A model generated the notes under the pieces. That model was not told where the DNA came from and searched no databases. It was given only the letters and a program-made list of their open reading frames with translations. Of a stretch of 64,000 nt of DNA, positions 1 to 11,859 are shown one piece after another; positions within the stretch are counted from its first letter, which is position 1; each line of letters starts with the position of its first letter. The stretch is from Eutypa lata (Eukaryota; Ascomycota; Sordariomycetes; Xylariales; Diatrypaceae): assembly GCA_022661535.1 (NCBI GenBank), contig JAKULF010000006.1:1421001-1485000 (forward strand). The letters run 5' to 3'. The translations under genes were made by a program, and so were the position numbers.

Positions 1-349
1 GTTTAAAGCCTGTGATTCATCTTCTTGCCTCCTATTTGCACTGGCATGTATATTTTCTCTTTTGTAACACCTACATGTATATGTGTACTTGTCCGGTATT
101 AATGTTAGTTCTGCATCATAATCGCCTTTGTTTGTAGAATTATCTTATAACCACCTTACCTACCTACTTACCACTATTGAATCTCGTTACATCTCCACCT
201 GACAACAATCACAATACCACCTATTCACCACCTACACACGAAACATAGACCTTGTCTTCTTGATTTCCCTCAGCATCGACTCATCAACCCCTCCTGCGCC
301 TTTCCTAGCTCTCCTTTTACGCCTTCATAAATTCAATTCGCATTCGAAT
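1..349 (+). other. Upstream region of the first gene, no gene seen
   Basis: AT-rich, then C-rich leader-like DNA (CACCTACACACG) before the ATG at 350. No complete gene is visible. Confidence 0.5.
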
Positions 350-949
350 ATGGGTGGCCTATCAGATCTATTGTCCCTTCAGTTCTGGATCTTCATGGTC
401 GCTTATTCTCATGCCATCGCCCTTTTAAATCTCATGGTTTGGGACATACCATGGTTCTCATTCTTTGCACACAACGTCCACAAAAAGCACCTGCCGTACT
501 TTACGGATCATGGCATGGATCATTATGCGCGGCAAGCCAAAACGGCCCTCGCGTTTTTGATCATTTCGATCGTACTCCGGGTCGTGGCCATCTGTTGCGT
601 GGTAGCATGTTTCAGCAAAAAGTCGTTCGGCCGGCTCTGGTATTCGTCCGTCGCTCTGTTGGCATGCCTCTTGACTTCGCTTTCCGCTATCAATGCCGCG
701 TGGCTGTGGAAGTGGCATATCTACTTCGAAGAGAATGAACAACAGAGATATGCGGATGATTGCATCATGCGAGCAAGTTGGCTTATTATAGAGTTAAGCA
801 TGTTTGCTCTCCTGATATTATGTATGCTCTACTTGTTTACAGCCGAGTACATCGCCCGTTGGGTCGCGGATTTAGGACCTGGGGCGGCGGCCCAAACGAT
901 TGACGACGACTCCTCCACCGCCCCACTTCTCCTCCAGGAGAGTAAATAA
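350..949 (+). CDS. Small four-helix integral membrane protein, unknown function
   Basis: Single-exon gene of 199 residues. The frame is open upstream from about position 260, but the first ATG in it is at 350. Four hydrophobic segments are visible at about residues 9-31, 64-87, 97-119 and 143-165, with a short charged loop (EENEQQRYADD) between helices 3 and 4 and an acidic hydrophilic tail ending in a run of leucines and ESK. The layout resembles small fungal four-helix membrane proteins, but I recognise no catalytic or binding motif and assign no function. The coding call rests on an uninterrupted frame with sensible membrane topology; an additional 5' exon cannot be excluded because the window starts only 349 bases upstream. 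Confidence 0.7.
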   Translation: MGGLSDLLSLQFWIFMVAYSHAIALLNLMVWDIPWFSFFAHNVHKKHLPYFTDHGMDHYARQAKTALAFLIISIVLRVVAICCVVACFSKKSFGRLWYSSVALLACLLTSLSAINAAWLWKWHIYFEENEQQRYADDCIMRASWLIIELSMFALLILCMLYLFTAEYIARWVADLGPGAAAQTIDDDSSTAPLLLQESK

Positions 950-1761
950 AATAATATCTAGCATACGCTTCTTCGACAGGAGAGACCGAGGGGCGTAACT
1001 CTCTGTTCTACGGCAAGCATCAAGTTTCAACTCTGGACACGGGGCCAAGAAACTAACTGCTGAGTAGGGTGACTTGAGGGTCTGAGGCAGAATCCAGAGA
1101 CCAGCTGCTGTAAGGAGATTGCCATCGAATACTATAATAAAGGATTACGATTTCGCTTCGACGACAGGGCGACAATGTTACAGAGTAAGACGCGGGTAGT
1201 TCTCTTTAGTGGACTTGGAGTTTCATGGGTCGAGGTTATTTTTCTCTCTCTGTCGGTGCTGTAGAGTATACTATGTTAGCCTGTGTCGTATAGCTAGATA
1301 GTCCTAAATATATGGCGTATGTCACGGCACGAAGTGTAGGATTCGGGCCCACGCCGGATTCTTGTATATATAGTAGCGCTTACGTGCTACCTAGCTAGAC
1401 TTCCACCTTTCCTTCTGTGTAATTACAACAACAACATACTTATCTAGACTTCAAGGCTCATTGGTGTCGGGCTAGTGTTGTGGCTATGTCTAGAACGCGC
1501 ACAAAAGGGGTTGGTCCTCTCTTAGAATCAAGCCAGAGGAACTGCGTCGAGTGTGACCAAAACCTCGCCTTGTTCTTCAACTGACACCCAGTCTTAATAT
1601 CTGGAACAGGTGGCAGCCAACTGTCTTAAAAAGACATGCTGTAGAGAGCGCCACAATGCTTAATATATTAATTTATGCCACCATATCGACCTCATTTAAT
1701 TGGTGGGTGACACGTAGAAGGGATGGGCAACACCATGTCCAGCCAGCTATAAAATTGCACC

Positions 1762-1781
1762 GACTTGACTTGACTTGACTT
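1762..1781. repeat. (GACTT)4 microsatellite
   Basis: Four perfect tandem copies of the pentamer GACTT in noncoding DNA. Confidence 0.9.
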
Positions 1782-2745
1782 GTTGCTGCCAAGTTAGCTA
1801 GCCTCTATCACCTACCTTGATAGGCCTTAGCATCTTGCCTATGCGTTACCTACTTACCTAAATATGAATGGCTTCTTTTAAAGCGTGCCCTTAGCGAGCG
1901 GCTATATCCGCGCGTATTTTGCAGGAGGGCGGTAAAGCAATAGGGCCCCCGCTATGTAAGTCTAAATTTAGGTAGTAATACTACGTAGCTGCTAAGCTAC
2001 AGTACCTAGGTACGGTAGATGGGTTGGGTTTTCTTTGTTTTCACGGTAGTACGTTACTTGGCTATAATTCATCGGGTTAAGATGTGATACCAAATCATGT
2101 GGTGATGTAGAGGATTTTAAGGACGAGAATCATCCACAGATCTTTGCCAATAGCCATTACAGAAGGATGACATATGTACTAGTTATGTAGTAATTAAATC
2201 TCGCGTGGCGGCGTGTGAGCCTTTCGCGTGTGGTGGTGCATCGCAGTTCTGTGTTCGTGTGGGTGGTCGGGCAGTCGGGAGCGCGGCGGGCAAACATTGG
2301 GCTAATCGATTAGTGTTGTCCAGGGGCAGGGGCAGGGGTAGGAGGGTGACAAGGTGTCACTGTTGGGATCAACCGGAAACCCCTGACAGGTACACGCTAA
2401 AGGTAATCTTAAATCGATTGCGTCAGAACCTATCTAGATATGCACAGAATACCAACCCGACAACAACAACAAAGCCTGTTTTATTACAGAGACACATTGT
2501 GTATCGTGACTGACTAACCTTAAAACTTTTATTTTCAGAAGATGGTTCTAGAGCAATGTTCAGTCGTGAATAGAATCCCTCAACTATGGGGAGCTGGCGA
2601 GGCAGTGCTCAACGAAGCGCTCGGCTAGCCTATGAGTTATGTACATGCATAAACCGAAATAATCTACTGGCTACTGTTTGTCAAAGTGACAGACAAGGCT
2701 ATGGCAAACAAAAGAGCGGCCGCCTATAGATCCTAGCTTACCTGG

Positions 2746-2771
2746 ATGTATGTATGTATGTATGTATGTAT
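2746..2771. repeat. (ATGT)n microsatellite
   Basis: About six and a half tandem copies of ATGT. The same tetramer recurs in shorter runs throughout the intergenic DNA of this window. Confidence 0.9.
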
Positions 2772-4011
2772 CTGCAAGCCTAAGGAGGTAGGTATGTAAG
2801 CCCGGAACCTGTCACTAATGCATATTTGTGGATTGAGACGTTCCTTAACAAACAAACCATCTAGTACATGCTTGCTTAACCTTTTAACTAAACTGCTGTG
2901 GACAGCTATATCACGAAATAATAACTCGCACTGATTGCACCAAGATGAAGAAGATGAAGATGATGAAGGAAGAAACTTGAATATTTAACAGTTACACAAA
3001 ATACAGGAATCCATTCCGTTGCATACAGTACGAGGCATACGTAAATGTTTCTTACCTTCCCCCGCCCCCTCCAGCCGGCTAATAAACATAGAACTGGGGC
3101 TATGCTTGGCTCCTCTTGGCCAAATTTACCTGGTGATTGGTTGATCGTCCTATTTTGGGAAGGATGGCTTTGCGCCAGACATTCTATTCGTCTAGATGTC
3201 GCCGGTGTCCTTTCAGTGCCCCTGTCTATTCCAGTAGATCGGCATTCAAGGTTCCCTTGTTTCTTAGGTCATCACAAGGATCCAAGGCCAGCCAAGCCGA
3301 CCGTAGATGCAAGGTTCCATCTGATATTCTGGATCTCTCTCCGCAGTGATGATTCTCTTTGAGTGACGAAGAAGTGATACCAATTTTAGGTATGTAGATA
3401 CATAGCAATAGGTAGGTAATACTGACCTAACAATGAAAAAAGGCTGGGTCTGTGTTTGTGTTTCCCACCAACATTTTGTTGCCGTTGGTCCCTGTCCCTT
3501 GTAATGCAAAGTATGTAGGTTAGTTAGGTATGTACTTTTCCTTTCAAGATCTCACCGCAGTCCAGCCACGGCTCTCACGGAAGGAAAGTACTGGATAGTA
3601 GGTAGGGACAATATAACTATATGAAGGGAGCCGTAGTTTCCCATTCTTCTTGTTTCCCTTTGTGCACTTCCACCTTTTTGGTTTAATTTCCCCCTCCGCT
3701 CCTAGCCTGACATTCACTATTTGCTTCACATTGTGATTCCCAAGCAATTCTTTTAAACTCATTGTCAATACTTGCGGCATTGCATTACGGCTTTACTATT
3801 GTTAGCATTTAGAGTCATCGGCTTTTTGTTTGGGCATTCAACACATTTTAATAAATACCCAACATCTTTTGAGCTTGTCATACAGCTCGAGTACATCTTC
3901 CGCCCTTCATTGTCAACAAAGGCGTATTCGCACCATATCATACAGCCGCTTCCTCAACTCGAGTACTAGGAAACTTTCGTCTCAGAAACAAGCAAAACTA
4001 TCACCATCACC

Positions 4012-4832
4012 ATGCACGTATCAAAGATTCTTGCTATCTCTGCTCTTGGCGCTTCTGGCGTTCTCGCCCAAGATGCGTCAACCAGCGCCACCCAAGTCAC
4101 CGGCAACCCAGCAGACAAGGCTTTCGTAGCCACCCTACCCGAGGAACCCTTCTGGGCGACTGGTACTCTTGACGGTAATGTCAAGGGTTCCGTCTCCGCC
4201 AAGGCCGGTCCAGATGGAGTTGGCGTCACGTTCGATGTCCAGTTCTCCAATATCCCCAAGGAAGGTGGCCCATTCAGTAAGTACTACTAGAGCCCATCCC
4301 CCGTTCTAGCTACCAAAAAAGACATATCTAACTCAGTTATCCAGCCTACCACCTGCACGTAGACCCAGTGCCCGAAGATGGCAACTGCACGAAGACCCTG
4401 GCTCACCTTGACCCCTTCCAACGAGGAGAAGACCCTACCTGCGATTCTTCCGCCCCGGAGACTTGCCAGGTCGGCGATCTGAGCGGCAAATACGGAAAAA
4501 TCACCTCCGATCCGTTCGAGGCTTCGTACCACGACCCGTACACATCCCTTTCCGAGGGCGTCGGCTCCTACTTCGGCAACCGAAGCTTCGTCTTCCACTT
4601 CTCCAACAAGACCCGCATCTCATGCGCGAACTTCGTCGCTGTATCGGGTGGTGACGGCGGCAGTGCTAACGGAACCTACCCTACTGGCATTGTCAGCCCA
4701 ACCGGCACGGGTAGCCCGACCGCCTCCCCGACTTCAACGAGCACTGTCCCCGTTACGGCGGCTGCGAACGCCGTGAACGCTGTCATGAACTTCGCAGCCG
4801 CGCCCCTGGTGGCTTTACTGTTCATGCTATAA
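4012..4832 (+). CDS. GPI-anchored extracellular Cu-only superoxide dismutase (SOD5-like), two exons
   Basis: Exons 4012-4276 and 4345-4832; the 68-nt intron begins GTAAGT and ends CCAG, and joining gives 250 residues. Residues 1-19 form a signal peptide ending in VLA. The join restores YHLHVDPVP, giving copper-ligand candidates H91 and H93; H109 (in TLAHLDP) and H173 (in FHFSNKTR) complete the four-ligand set of the fungal Cu-only family, with R179 matching the active-site arginine. The zinc site and electrostatic loop of classical Cu/Zn SOD are absent, as known for this family. A Ser/Thr/Pro-rich stretch (about 197-225) and a hydrophobic C-terminus indicate a GPI anchor. The enzyme is expected at the cell surface, converting superoxide to oxygen and peroxide, often against host-derived oxidants. 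Family assignment is strong; the biological role here is inferred. Confidence 0.93.
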
Positions 4833-6734
4833 GCCCAGAAACATATCTAGGTGGATAGGCACAAGGCAGTTCCATGTAACTCATGGACTAGCTATGGGAT
4901 ACCGGCAGATTGCGAAGGCTGTGTTCAGTTCTTGAGCGGAAGGCCTCAAGTCTCTTGAAGGAAACCGCGAGGGGGTTACTGACATTCAGTACGACAAAAT
5001 GGTCAAATGGTCGACATTGGCAAGGGGGAAAGATTAGACTGGCCAAGTCGGGGGGATGCTCTATGGGGGGCGTTTCTGATGTTTATGATACCACAAGCTC
5101 ACAGGAGCTTGCTTTTTTAATTCGGATTAATTTCGTGTACAAATTTTTTAGGGAACAAAACAATTCAAGATGCTTTTGAAGCTTCCCTCACCTCGCAGGC
5201 CTTTATTTTACTTACATATAGTGAACGTGCTTTTGCTTGCTTGCTTGTCTTACCTCCAAAATCAATAAGCAGCAAGGAATCAAAACGGCTGTGTGTGATA
5301 TTGGTCTTAGATTGGTAAGCCAAACGAAAATGGGCACTTGGAGATGATCCGACTGCTGACGAGGGGACCCCGACGACTAGGGCTGATTTCCGATTCTAAT
5401 TTCATTTCAAGCTTCTCGCTCGGTGCTTTGTCGCAAATTAGTACGAGAAAGAAATAAGAAAAAAAAGGCTTGATTCCATCGTCCCTTCCGACGCACCCAA
5501 AGAAGAAGAAAAAAACGATCAACCTCCTGAAAGGTGGTAGTAAGTGTCAATAACCAGGGACGATCAACAGAGTGGCGCATCATCAAGTTAATAGAGATGA
5601 CTCACCTACTACTGACATACGAGTAGGTAGACGACAGGTCTCGGATGGATGGTTGAATATCTCTAAGATTCCACGGTGCCGGCCCGAAGGTTATATCTAA
5701 AACAAGGCTGGCCGGTTGCAAGCCTGTTGCCACTTGGGCTTATGTCTAGCCCCCCCATGGTGACACCTTTTGAACGTAAGGGGCAACGAAGTAGTATATC
5801 CATAAACTTTTTTTTGGATTTTATTGTTGTAATGGTAAGCTCTAGTTATTACGAGATGAACAGGGCGTTCAATCTATTCTCACAAGGAAGCGTTGTCGAG
5901 GGTCCGACTCTATCGTGCTCGATTCCCTCTACCCCTACCCCCTACCTCCTCCTACCTACCCCCTCCCCTTGAATATGATATAAGCGGGATGCTCGGAATA
6001 GACGAGCCCGCCATTATTTATTGCCAGCCAGCTTCCGCCGTGCCACACCTTGTCAAAGGCTCTCCAAAAGAAATGAGATCTACGCACCCGCAAAAAGGGA
6101 CCAGGGATGAGGGCGATCGCCGAGCCAGGGACCGGGTGATATGTATGCAGGTATGGTCTCGAGGTAAAGAACTGCGGAGGGCATCAAAAACAAAACTTTC
6201 GACATCGAGAGACACAAAAAAAAAGTTCTCATCAATCACACATTCATAGATATCTACATACATACATACTTGATAATCTTCTTCGGTCAACTCGACCAGC
6301 CAGGGGGGGCCATAAACAGGGCGATGGTCCCCGATAAGTAGCAACGATAAGCCCTATCGGCCCTCTTGGTGGTCTGAGTGTAATTCTAATCTCAGCTGAT
6401 CTATTTGTCTTGGCGGCGAGTATTGGTTGATCCCCAAATCCGAAATGAACGGTGGTAAATCCGGGGACTTGGAGCAGGATGCTCATTTCGCACTTCGCAC
6501 GACAGAAACAAGCTTGCTCTCTCGCACCTACTCAGTGTGGCTTCATGTGCTCACCGGTTTGTGAGTAAGGGTGTGTGTGTGTATGTGTGGTGCGTGGTGT
6601 GTGTAATGATGTGTCTACGAGTGTGAGCGTTCGTTTCACGTTTCAACGTAGCCGCCACTGGGCTTACTTTGACGCCATCCCGCGCTTCGTAGACCGGTAG
6701 TTCGCCATACCGCCAATTGCAACCTAAGAGCGAA

Positions 6735-6804
6735 ACACACACACACACACACACACACACAAGGCAACCAACAATTTTTAAAAAAAAAAAAAAAAAAAAA
6801 AAAA
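6735..6804. repeat. (CA)n followed by ~25-bp poly-A
   Basis: About 13 AC dinucleotides are followed, after a short spacer, by an uninterrupted run of about 25 A. A facing GT-rich stretch lies at about 6568-6606. No flanking gene or element ends are visible, so a retroposon tail is possible but unsupported. Confidence 0.85.
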
Positions 6805-7020
6805 GCCGTTGAGATGACAAGAGAGGTGTTCGGTTTCTAAATCAGATCGACGAACATGTTAGCGGCAAGATTATCTAACTATGTATGTATGTATGTCTTC
6901 GTCATTTCCCGCCCGTCCCTGCATCTGATGCAAGAGAGCGAAACGAGGATGGCGAGGGAGGCTCCCTCAATTACCTATGCATGACGCAGTCACATCGCCC
7001 TGAAATTATTCCGCGAACGA

Positions 7021-7077
7021 GTGTGTGTGCGTGAGTATGCGAGTGTGCGTGCGTGCGTGCGTGCGTGTGTGTGTGCG
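7021..7077. repeat. GTGC/GT compound microsatellite
   Basis: Alternating GT and GTGC units over about 57 bases, purine-pyrimidine alternating throughout. Confidence 0.85.
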
Positions 7078-7705
7078 TTCCTTTTACCTGGAATGACTAC
7101 TGCTGCTCTTGCTGCAGGTCAAGCCTACATTGTAGATACATTAGATCTGGGCTGACTTAAGGGGCGGAATTACCACCAAAAGGGGTTCGACGTCCGAAAA
7201 GGCGAAGCTGTCCAAGCTTTTGTTTCCGCCGCGTGCTGAGTGCGTGGTGGTGGTGGGTGTTTGCAGCCAGCCGTAAGGGTGGCCGGGTACAGGGCGCTGG
7301 CAGACGGGAGTAAGAAAAGGAAGAAGGAGAAAAAAAAGGCAGGGGAAAGTGATAGGTTACAATATTAGCTGAGTGCAACGAGCTGGCCTGTTTCTCAGCT
7401 CCCCATTGGCGCGCTCCCGCTCCCCTCCCAAGAGTTGGCGCACGCACACCCCCCCTACCTATGTAGTGTAAGTAGACCTACCTACCTACCTTGCTACCCT
7501 CGAACGGTTCCCGACGCGCTGGCGTGCTATTCGGAATTATTACTATGTATGTAGGTGTCAAGTGGACGATCCCCGGATCTTCATTGCTTGTACCTGAACG
7601 TCGTTTCATTCGCTCTAATAATGGGGAAGGGGGAAGGAAAAAAATGAGCCTCCAACCTCAAGTGGAAAACTGCTGCTGAAAAAAATGACGGGCTTATGGT
7701 TATAG

Positions 7706-7732
<27 letters not shown>
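7706..7732. repeat. (TC)n microsatellite
   Basis: About 13 perfect CT/TC dinucleotides in noncoding DNA. Confidence 0.9.
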
Positions 7733-7736
<4 letters not shown>

Positions 7737-9698
7737 GCTGACAATTATTGTTGTTGGCCTCCCTTCTTTTCTCATATCCAGAATAACTCAATGCTCTCAT
7801 CATGTCTTACTAAATACATATCCGATGGTTTGTTTTTTGTCTTCCCCCCCCCCCCGCTCACGTAGTCTGGGTATCATCTATCTATCTGTCTCCTGAGTTG
7901 ACAGGTTGGGTTGGGTTTTTTTTCCTTACTTTATCTAGTTCACCCAAGTAAGTCATACCTACATGCATTCGTTCCTTTTGCGGTAAGACCCATTTCATCT
8001 TACTTACCTCATTAGAATCTTATCGACCCGTTTTCGGGGGTCGCATTTGTCCAATTCGGAATTCCTCATAGCTCTTAAAAAAATAAGTTGGTCCAATAGT
8101 GTACATATAAACCTGCAGAATTCGGGTGATCATTGGGCGAAACGCACTCCAAATCGCTTCGGGGTGCCGCAGATCACACCTCCTTCCAAGCAACGGCGAT
8201 CTGCTCACCCTAGCGAGGTAGCCGTTTGCAGAAATATTTATGTGACATCTAGGGCTACGTGTTCTGCGTGTCTGCATGTCGAGGGATAAGATATGTATGT
8301 ATGCACCGGGCCAAAGGCGCATACATCTAACTACGAAATGGGTCGATTGTGGAGTAGTATATTGTCGAAGGTGCCCCCCCCGTGGGTGTCAATATTGACT
8401 TCATAGCTCCACATGACATCTCCCAAAGCAGGACTATCTACTATCTAGGCAAGCGGGCTCGGCAGGTGGTCGATAGGCTCAACGAATAGGGACGCTTTCC
8501 ATCATATCAGAATTCGGCAGACCCCTGCTGGGCAGCCAACGACGACGCTATTGCGCTCAGGTTCCAGACACGAGCTGAGGGACTCCTGAGCAGATGCCCG
8601 CCCAGACCTCGCGATTCGATAGACAAAAAAAGACAGCGCCGATGTCGATGAACGTCGACGGTAGCCTTATCAAGGGCGTCATGCATCTAGACAGCCGCCC
8701 AGCACACTTGAACCCTTTCCTTGCCGTCCCAATCATCTGAAGCCGCTGGCGCCCCTTGCGTAGCCGTCACTTTGTCTTCGCATCTCCGGACGCTACCCAG
8801 TCCTAAACTTTATTTTATTTTCCTTTTTTTTCAGGTCTCCTCGGACCTCAGCTATATACCTGACAACACGGACGCTTAGCCTTGGGAAAGCAACGTAAGC
8901 TTGGTACCTGTTAGATCTTCAGTATCTATCCGAGTACCCCTAAGGGTCTAAAGAGCTAGGTAGCTATAGGAGGTCTCCTAGCTACGTAATGTACGCATGA
9001 GAATGGCGATTGCTGCTTAGTGAGGACGCCGGACCATGTCTTATATCAGAAGCTTAAACCAAGTCAGTCGTGTTGCCACTCGTGCTATTCCCCGTAGCAT
9101 GTGCGCCTACTTGCGGATGGGAGGTCGATGAGTAAAAGCTGTGCCACACCCCTCTAGCGGGGGAACATGGTCAGATAGACCGCTTGTACCTACCAACTGC
9201 TTTCGTAGTCAGCATGGGTGGGAAGAGAGGGGAGCCAGTTGTCGGCGGGACCGGTGGCTGTCTGGCCACACCATTCGCCTTCGAGCATCGAGGATAATCT
9301 TCCTGAAAGAGGAAAACGTAGTAGTGCTGTCACCCCAAGGGGCCGTCCCTTCCCTTCCCCATTGCCCATTCCCGCACGCTCTATCCTGGCCCCAACTATT
9401 GAGAGTCTATGATGCGCCGTGGTAGGCCATCTCCCCTCGCCGATTGGACAAGCCATCACGAGCTACTCGGCGGCAGTTGACCGGGTCTGTATATTTGTCA
9501 GAACACGAGGGGGGTGTGGGCAAGGGAGGGAGACCTTTATTGATCCATAGTCTCCCAGCAAGGCTCGCTAGCCTATATATAAGCCCCGTTCCTAAGACCC
9601 CATTCGGTGGATCTGGGGTAAGTGAGTCGTCATTAACGTACGTGTGTTATCCTGTTAGTTCGCTATCTTGAAAGTGGACCAACCGTCTCTTCCCAAAA

Positions 9699-11859
9699 AT
9701 GTCGAAAAAATACAATTATGATGTCGAGGAGCTGCGCCGACGGGAGTACCCTCATATGAACAATGGTATGTAGATCAAGGCTGCCCTGCCTAGCGCCCCT
9801 ATCCATCATGGACATCCTCTCACGCTCCTCCCCAACCATGTAGGTGTCTACCTAGACCACAGCGGGACGACGATATACGCCAAATCGGTGGTCGATGCCT
9901 TCGCCCAGAAGATGGTCGCGAACCTATACGGGAACCCCCACTCGGAGAACTCGCCCGCCAAGCTATCCGGGGACGTGGTCGACCAGGTCCGGCTCAAGAC
10001 GCTTCAGTTCCTCGGCGCCGACCCGAACGACTTTGACCTGATCTTCGTCGCCAACGCCACGGCCGCCATCAAGCTCGTCGCCGAGTCCTTCCGGGACCTC
10101 GCGGAGAAAACCCGCGAGCGCCGGTTCTGGTACGGCTACCACAAGGATGCCCACACGAGCCTCGTCGGCATCCGGGAGCTCACGCACGGCAACGCCCACT
10201 GCTTCGAGACGGACCAGGAAGTCGAGAACTGGCTTCGGTACCCCGAGGCGACCACGACAGCCATGGGCTTCCCCAATCGTCGCAACTATTACCATCACCA
10301 TGGTCCTCCCCACGGAGCCCGACACGGCCCCGGCCACGGTCTCGGCCTCTTCGCGTACCCGGGACAGTCCAACATGACGGGCCGACGGCTCCCCCTCTCG
10401 TGGGCCGGCAGCGCCCGCCACTCGCGGCACCTGCAGAACACGTACACGCTGCTAGACGCCGCGGCGCTCGCCATGACGGCCCCGATGGAGTCCGTCTTCC
10501 GGGACGTCGACCGCGCTCCCGACTTCACCTGTCTGTCGCTGTACAAGATCTTCGGGTTTCCCGACCTAGGCGCGCTGGTCGTCCGCAAGCAATCGGGCCA
10601 CGTCCTGGCGCTGCGGCGGTACTTCGGCGGCGGCACAGTCACGATGGTAGCGACGCTCGGCGATGAGGTATGGCACCGGTCCAAGGCGCTACAGCAACAG
10701 CAACAGCAACAGCAACAGAAACAGCAAGAGAAGGAATCAGGGGCGGCCTACGAACTACACGAAGGCCTCGAAGACGGCACGCTGCCATTCCACAGCATCC
10801 TAGCGCTAGGCGAGGCGATCGACGTGCACACGCGCCTGTACGGGTCGATGCGGGCCATCTCGTCGCACACGGCGCAGCTGACGGGGCGGCTGTACCGGGG
10901 CCTGTCGTCGCTGTGCCACGCGAACGGGCAGCCGCTGTGCCACGTGTACCACGACGACGATCACTACGACGCGGGCCCGGCCGCGTTCGGGGACCCGACG
11001 CGCCAGGGCTCCGCGATCGCGTTCAACGTGTTCCGGGCCGACGGCCAGTACGTGCCGTACGCGGACGTGGAGAGGCGCGCCAACAGCGCCGGCATCTACG
11101 TGCGCTCGGGCGGCGTCTGCAACCCCGGGGGCATCTTCACGCTGCTCGGCTACGAGCCCTGGATGACGGAGCGGGCGCTCTCGGCTGGACACCATTGCGG
11201 GTCCCATGGTATTGGGATCATTCATATGATGCCGACGGGGTAAGTGGTAACATCTCCTGTTGCGTTCTCTAGTTGTTAGGGTCTTTCTTTTCTCGCCCGT
11301 CTCTCCTTACTGCTCTGATTTTATCCGTTCTTCGGGAGGGTTTTCATAATTCTCTTACTGACGCTACGCTCGTGCACACAGTATCGTACGAGCGAGTCTC
11401 GGAGCCATGTCCACGAGGCGAGACGTCGACGAGCTAATCGAGTTCCTGCGCGTGACGTTCATTAAAACCGTCGCCAAGAAGGTGTCATCCACGCCTCTGC
11501 TATCGACCATGACATCGACGTCGACGTTATACTCGTCGACGTCCGCCGCGCCCGCCGTCCACGTCTTGGATTTTGACGAGGACGAGGACTTGTCTCTCGA
11601 CCACAACAATTGCAAGAGCGCCACGAACCATTCCAATACCAGGGCAGCAGCAGCGGCGGCCTTCTCGGACGTACGAGAGCTCCCGCGACCCCCGCGCACT
11701 ACAATCCCCTACCATCAGCGCTACGCCGCCACACCACCGCCGCCGCCGATGACCATGGCGTCTATGGCGATGAGTGATAACGACGACGAAGTCATGCCCA
11801 GGCAGTACCCGATGCCGCCGCCTGAGGGCGTTTGTGGTGCTTTCCAGGCCGTAAGATAG
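9699..11859 (+). CDS. Stand-alone class V aminotransferase/NifS-like protein related to molybdenum cofactor sulfurase, three exons
   Basis: Exons 9699-9765, 9844-11239 and 11382-11859 give 646 residues. Intron 1 (GTATGT...TAG) joins the start MSKKYNYD to VYLDHSGTT, the typical opening of the fold; intron 2 (GTAAGT...ACAG) restores the classic ending GIVRASLGAMST. Visible motifs are NPHSENSPA, YPGQSNMTGRRLPLSW, SLYKIFG with the PLP-binding lysine at K257, and VRSGGVCNPGG with the candidate catalytic Cys at C448. In the family this domain takes sulfur from L-cysteine through a persulfide. The MOSC domain that follows it in full Moco sulfurases (HxB/MOCOS) is missing; instead a Ser/Thr-, Ala- and Pro-rich tail of about 120 residues follows. 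Two insertions are unusual: a His-rich loop near residues 163-183 and a polyQ run near 306-316. It could act as an independent sulfur donor or other PLP enzyme; substrate unknown. Confidence 0.88.
10692..10728 (+). repeat. CAG/CAA repeat coding for polyglutamine
   Basis: In-frame CAG/CAA run inside the NifS-like gene encoding about nine Gln followed by KQQEK. Probably length-variable among isolates. Confidence 0.9.

Larger units (their letters stand above)
950..4011. other. Intergenic, about 3.1 kb, no gene seen
   Basis: AT-rich DNA with short reading frames lacking codon structure or recognisable motifs. It holds a GACTT pentamer repeat near 1762 and an ATGT tetramer repeat at 2746-2771. 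The last few hundred bases are pyrimidine-rich and are probably promoter and leader of the SOD gene. Confidence 0.6.
4833..9698. other. Intergenic, about 4.9 kb, microsatellite-rich, no gene seen
   Basis: Contains several simple repeats (CA/poly-A at 6735-6804, GTGC/GT at 7021-7077, TC at 7706-7732) and short homopolymers. Reading frames here are under about 120 codons, several are made of simple repeats, and none shows a recognisable domain. The final kilobase, before 9699, presumably carries the promoter of the sulfurase-like gene. Confidence 0.55.

Noticed and set aside
6735..6804. CA repeat plus poly-A as a possible retroposon tail
   Set aside because: No upstream reverse-transcriptase or tRNA-like body and no target-site duplication seen.
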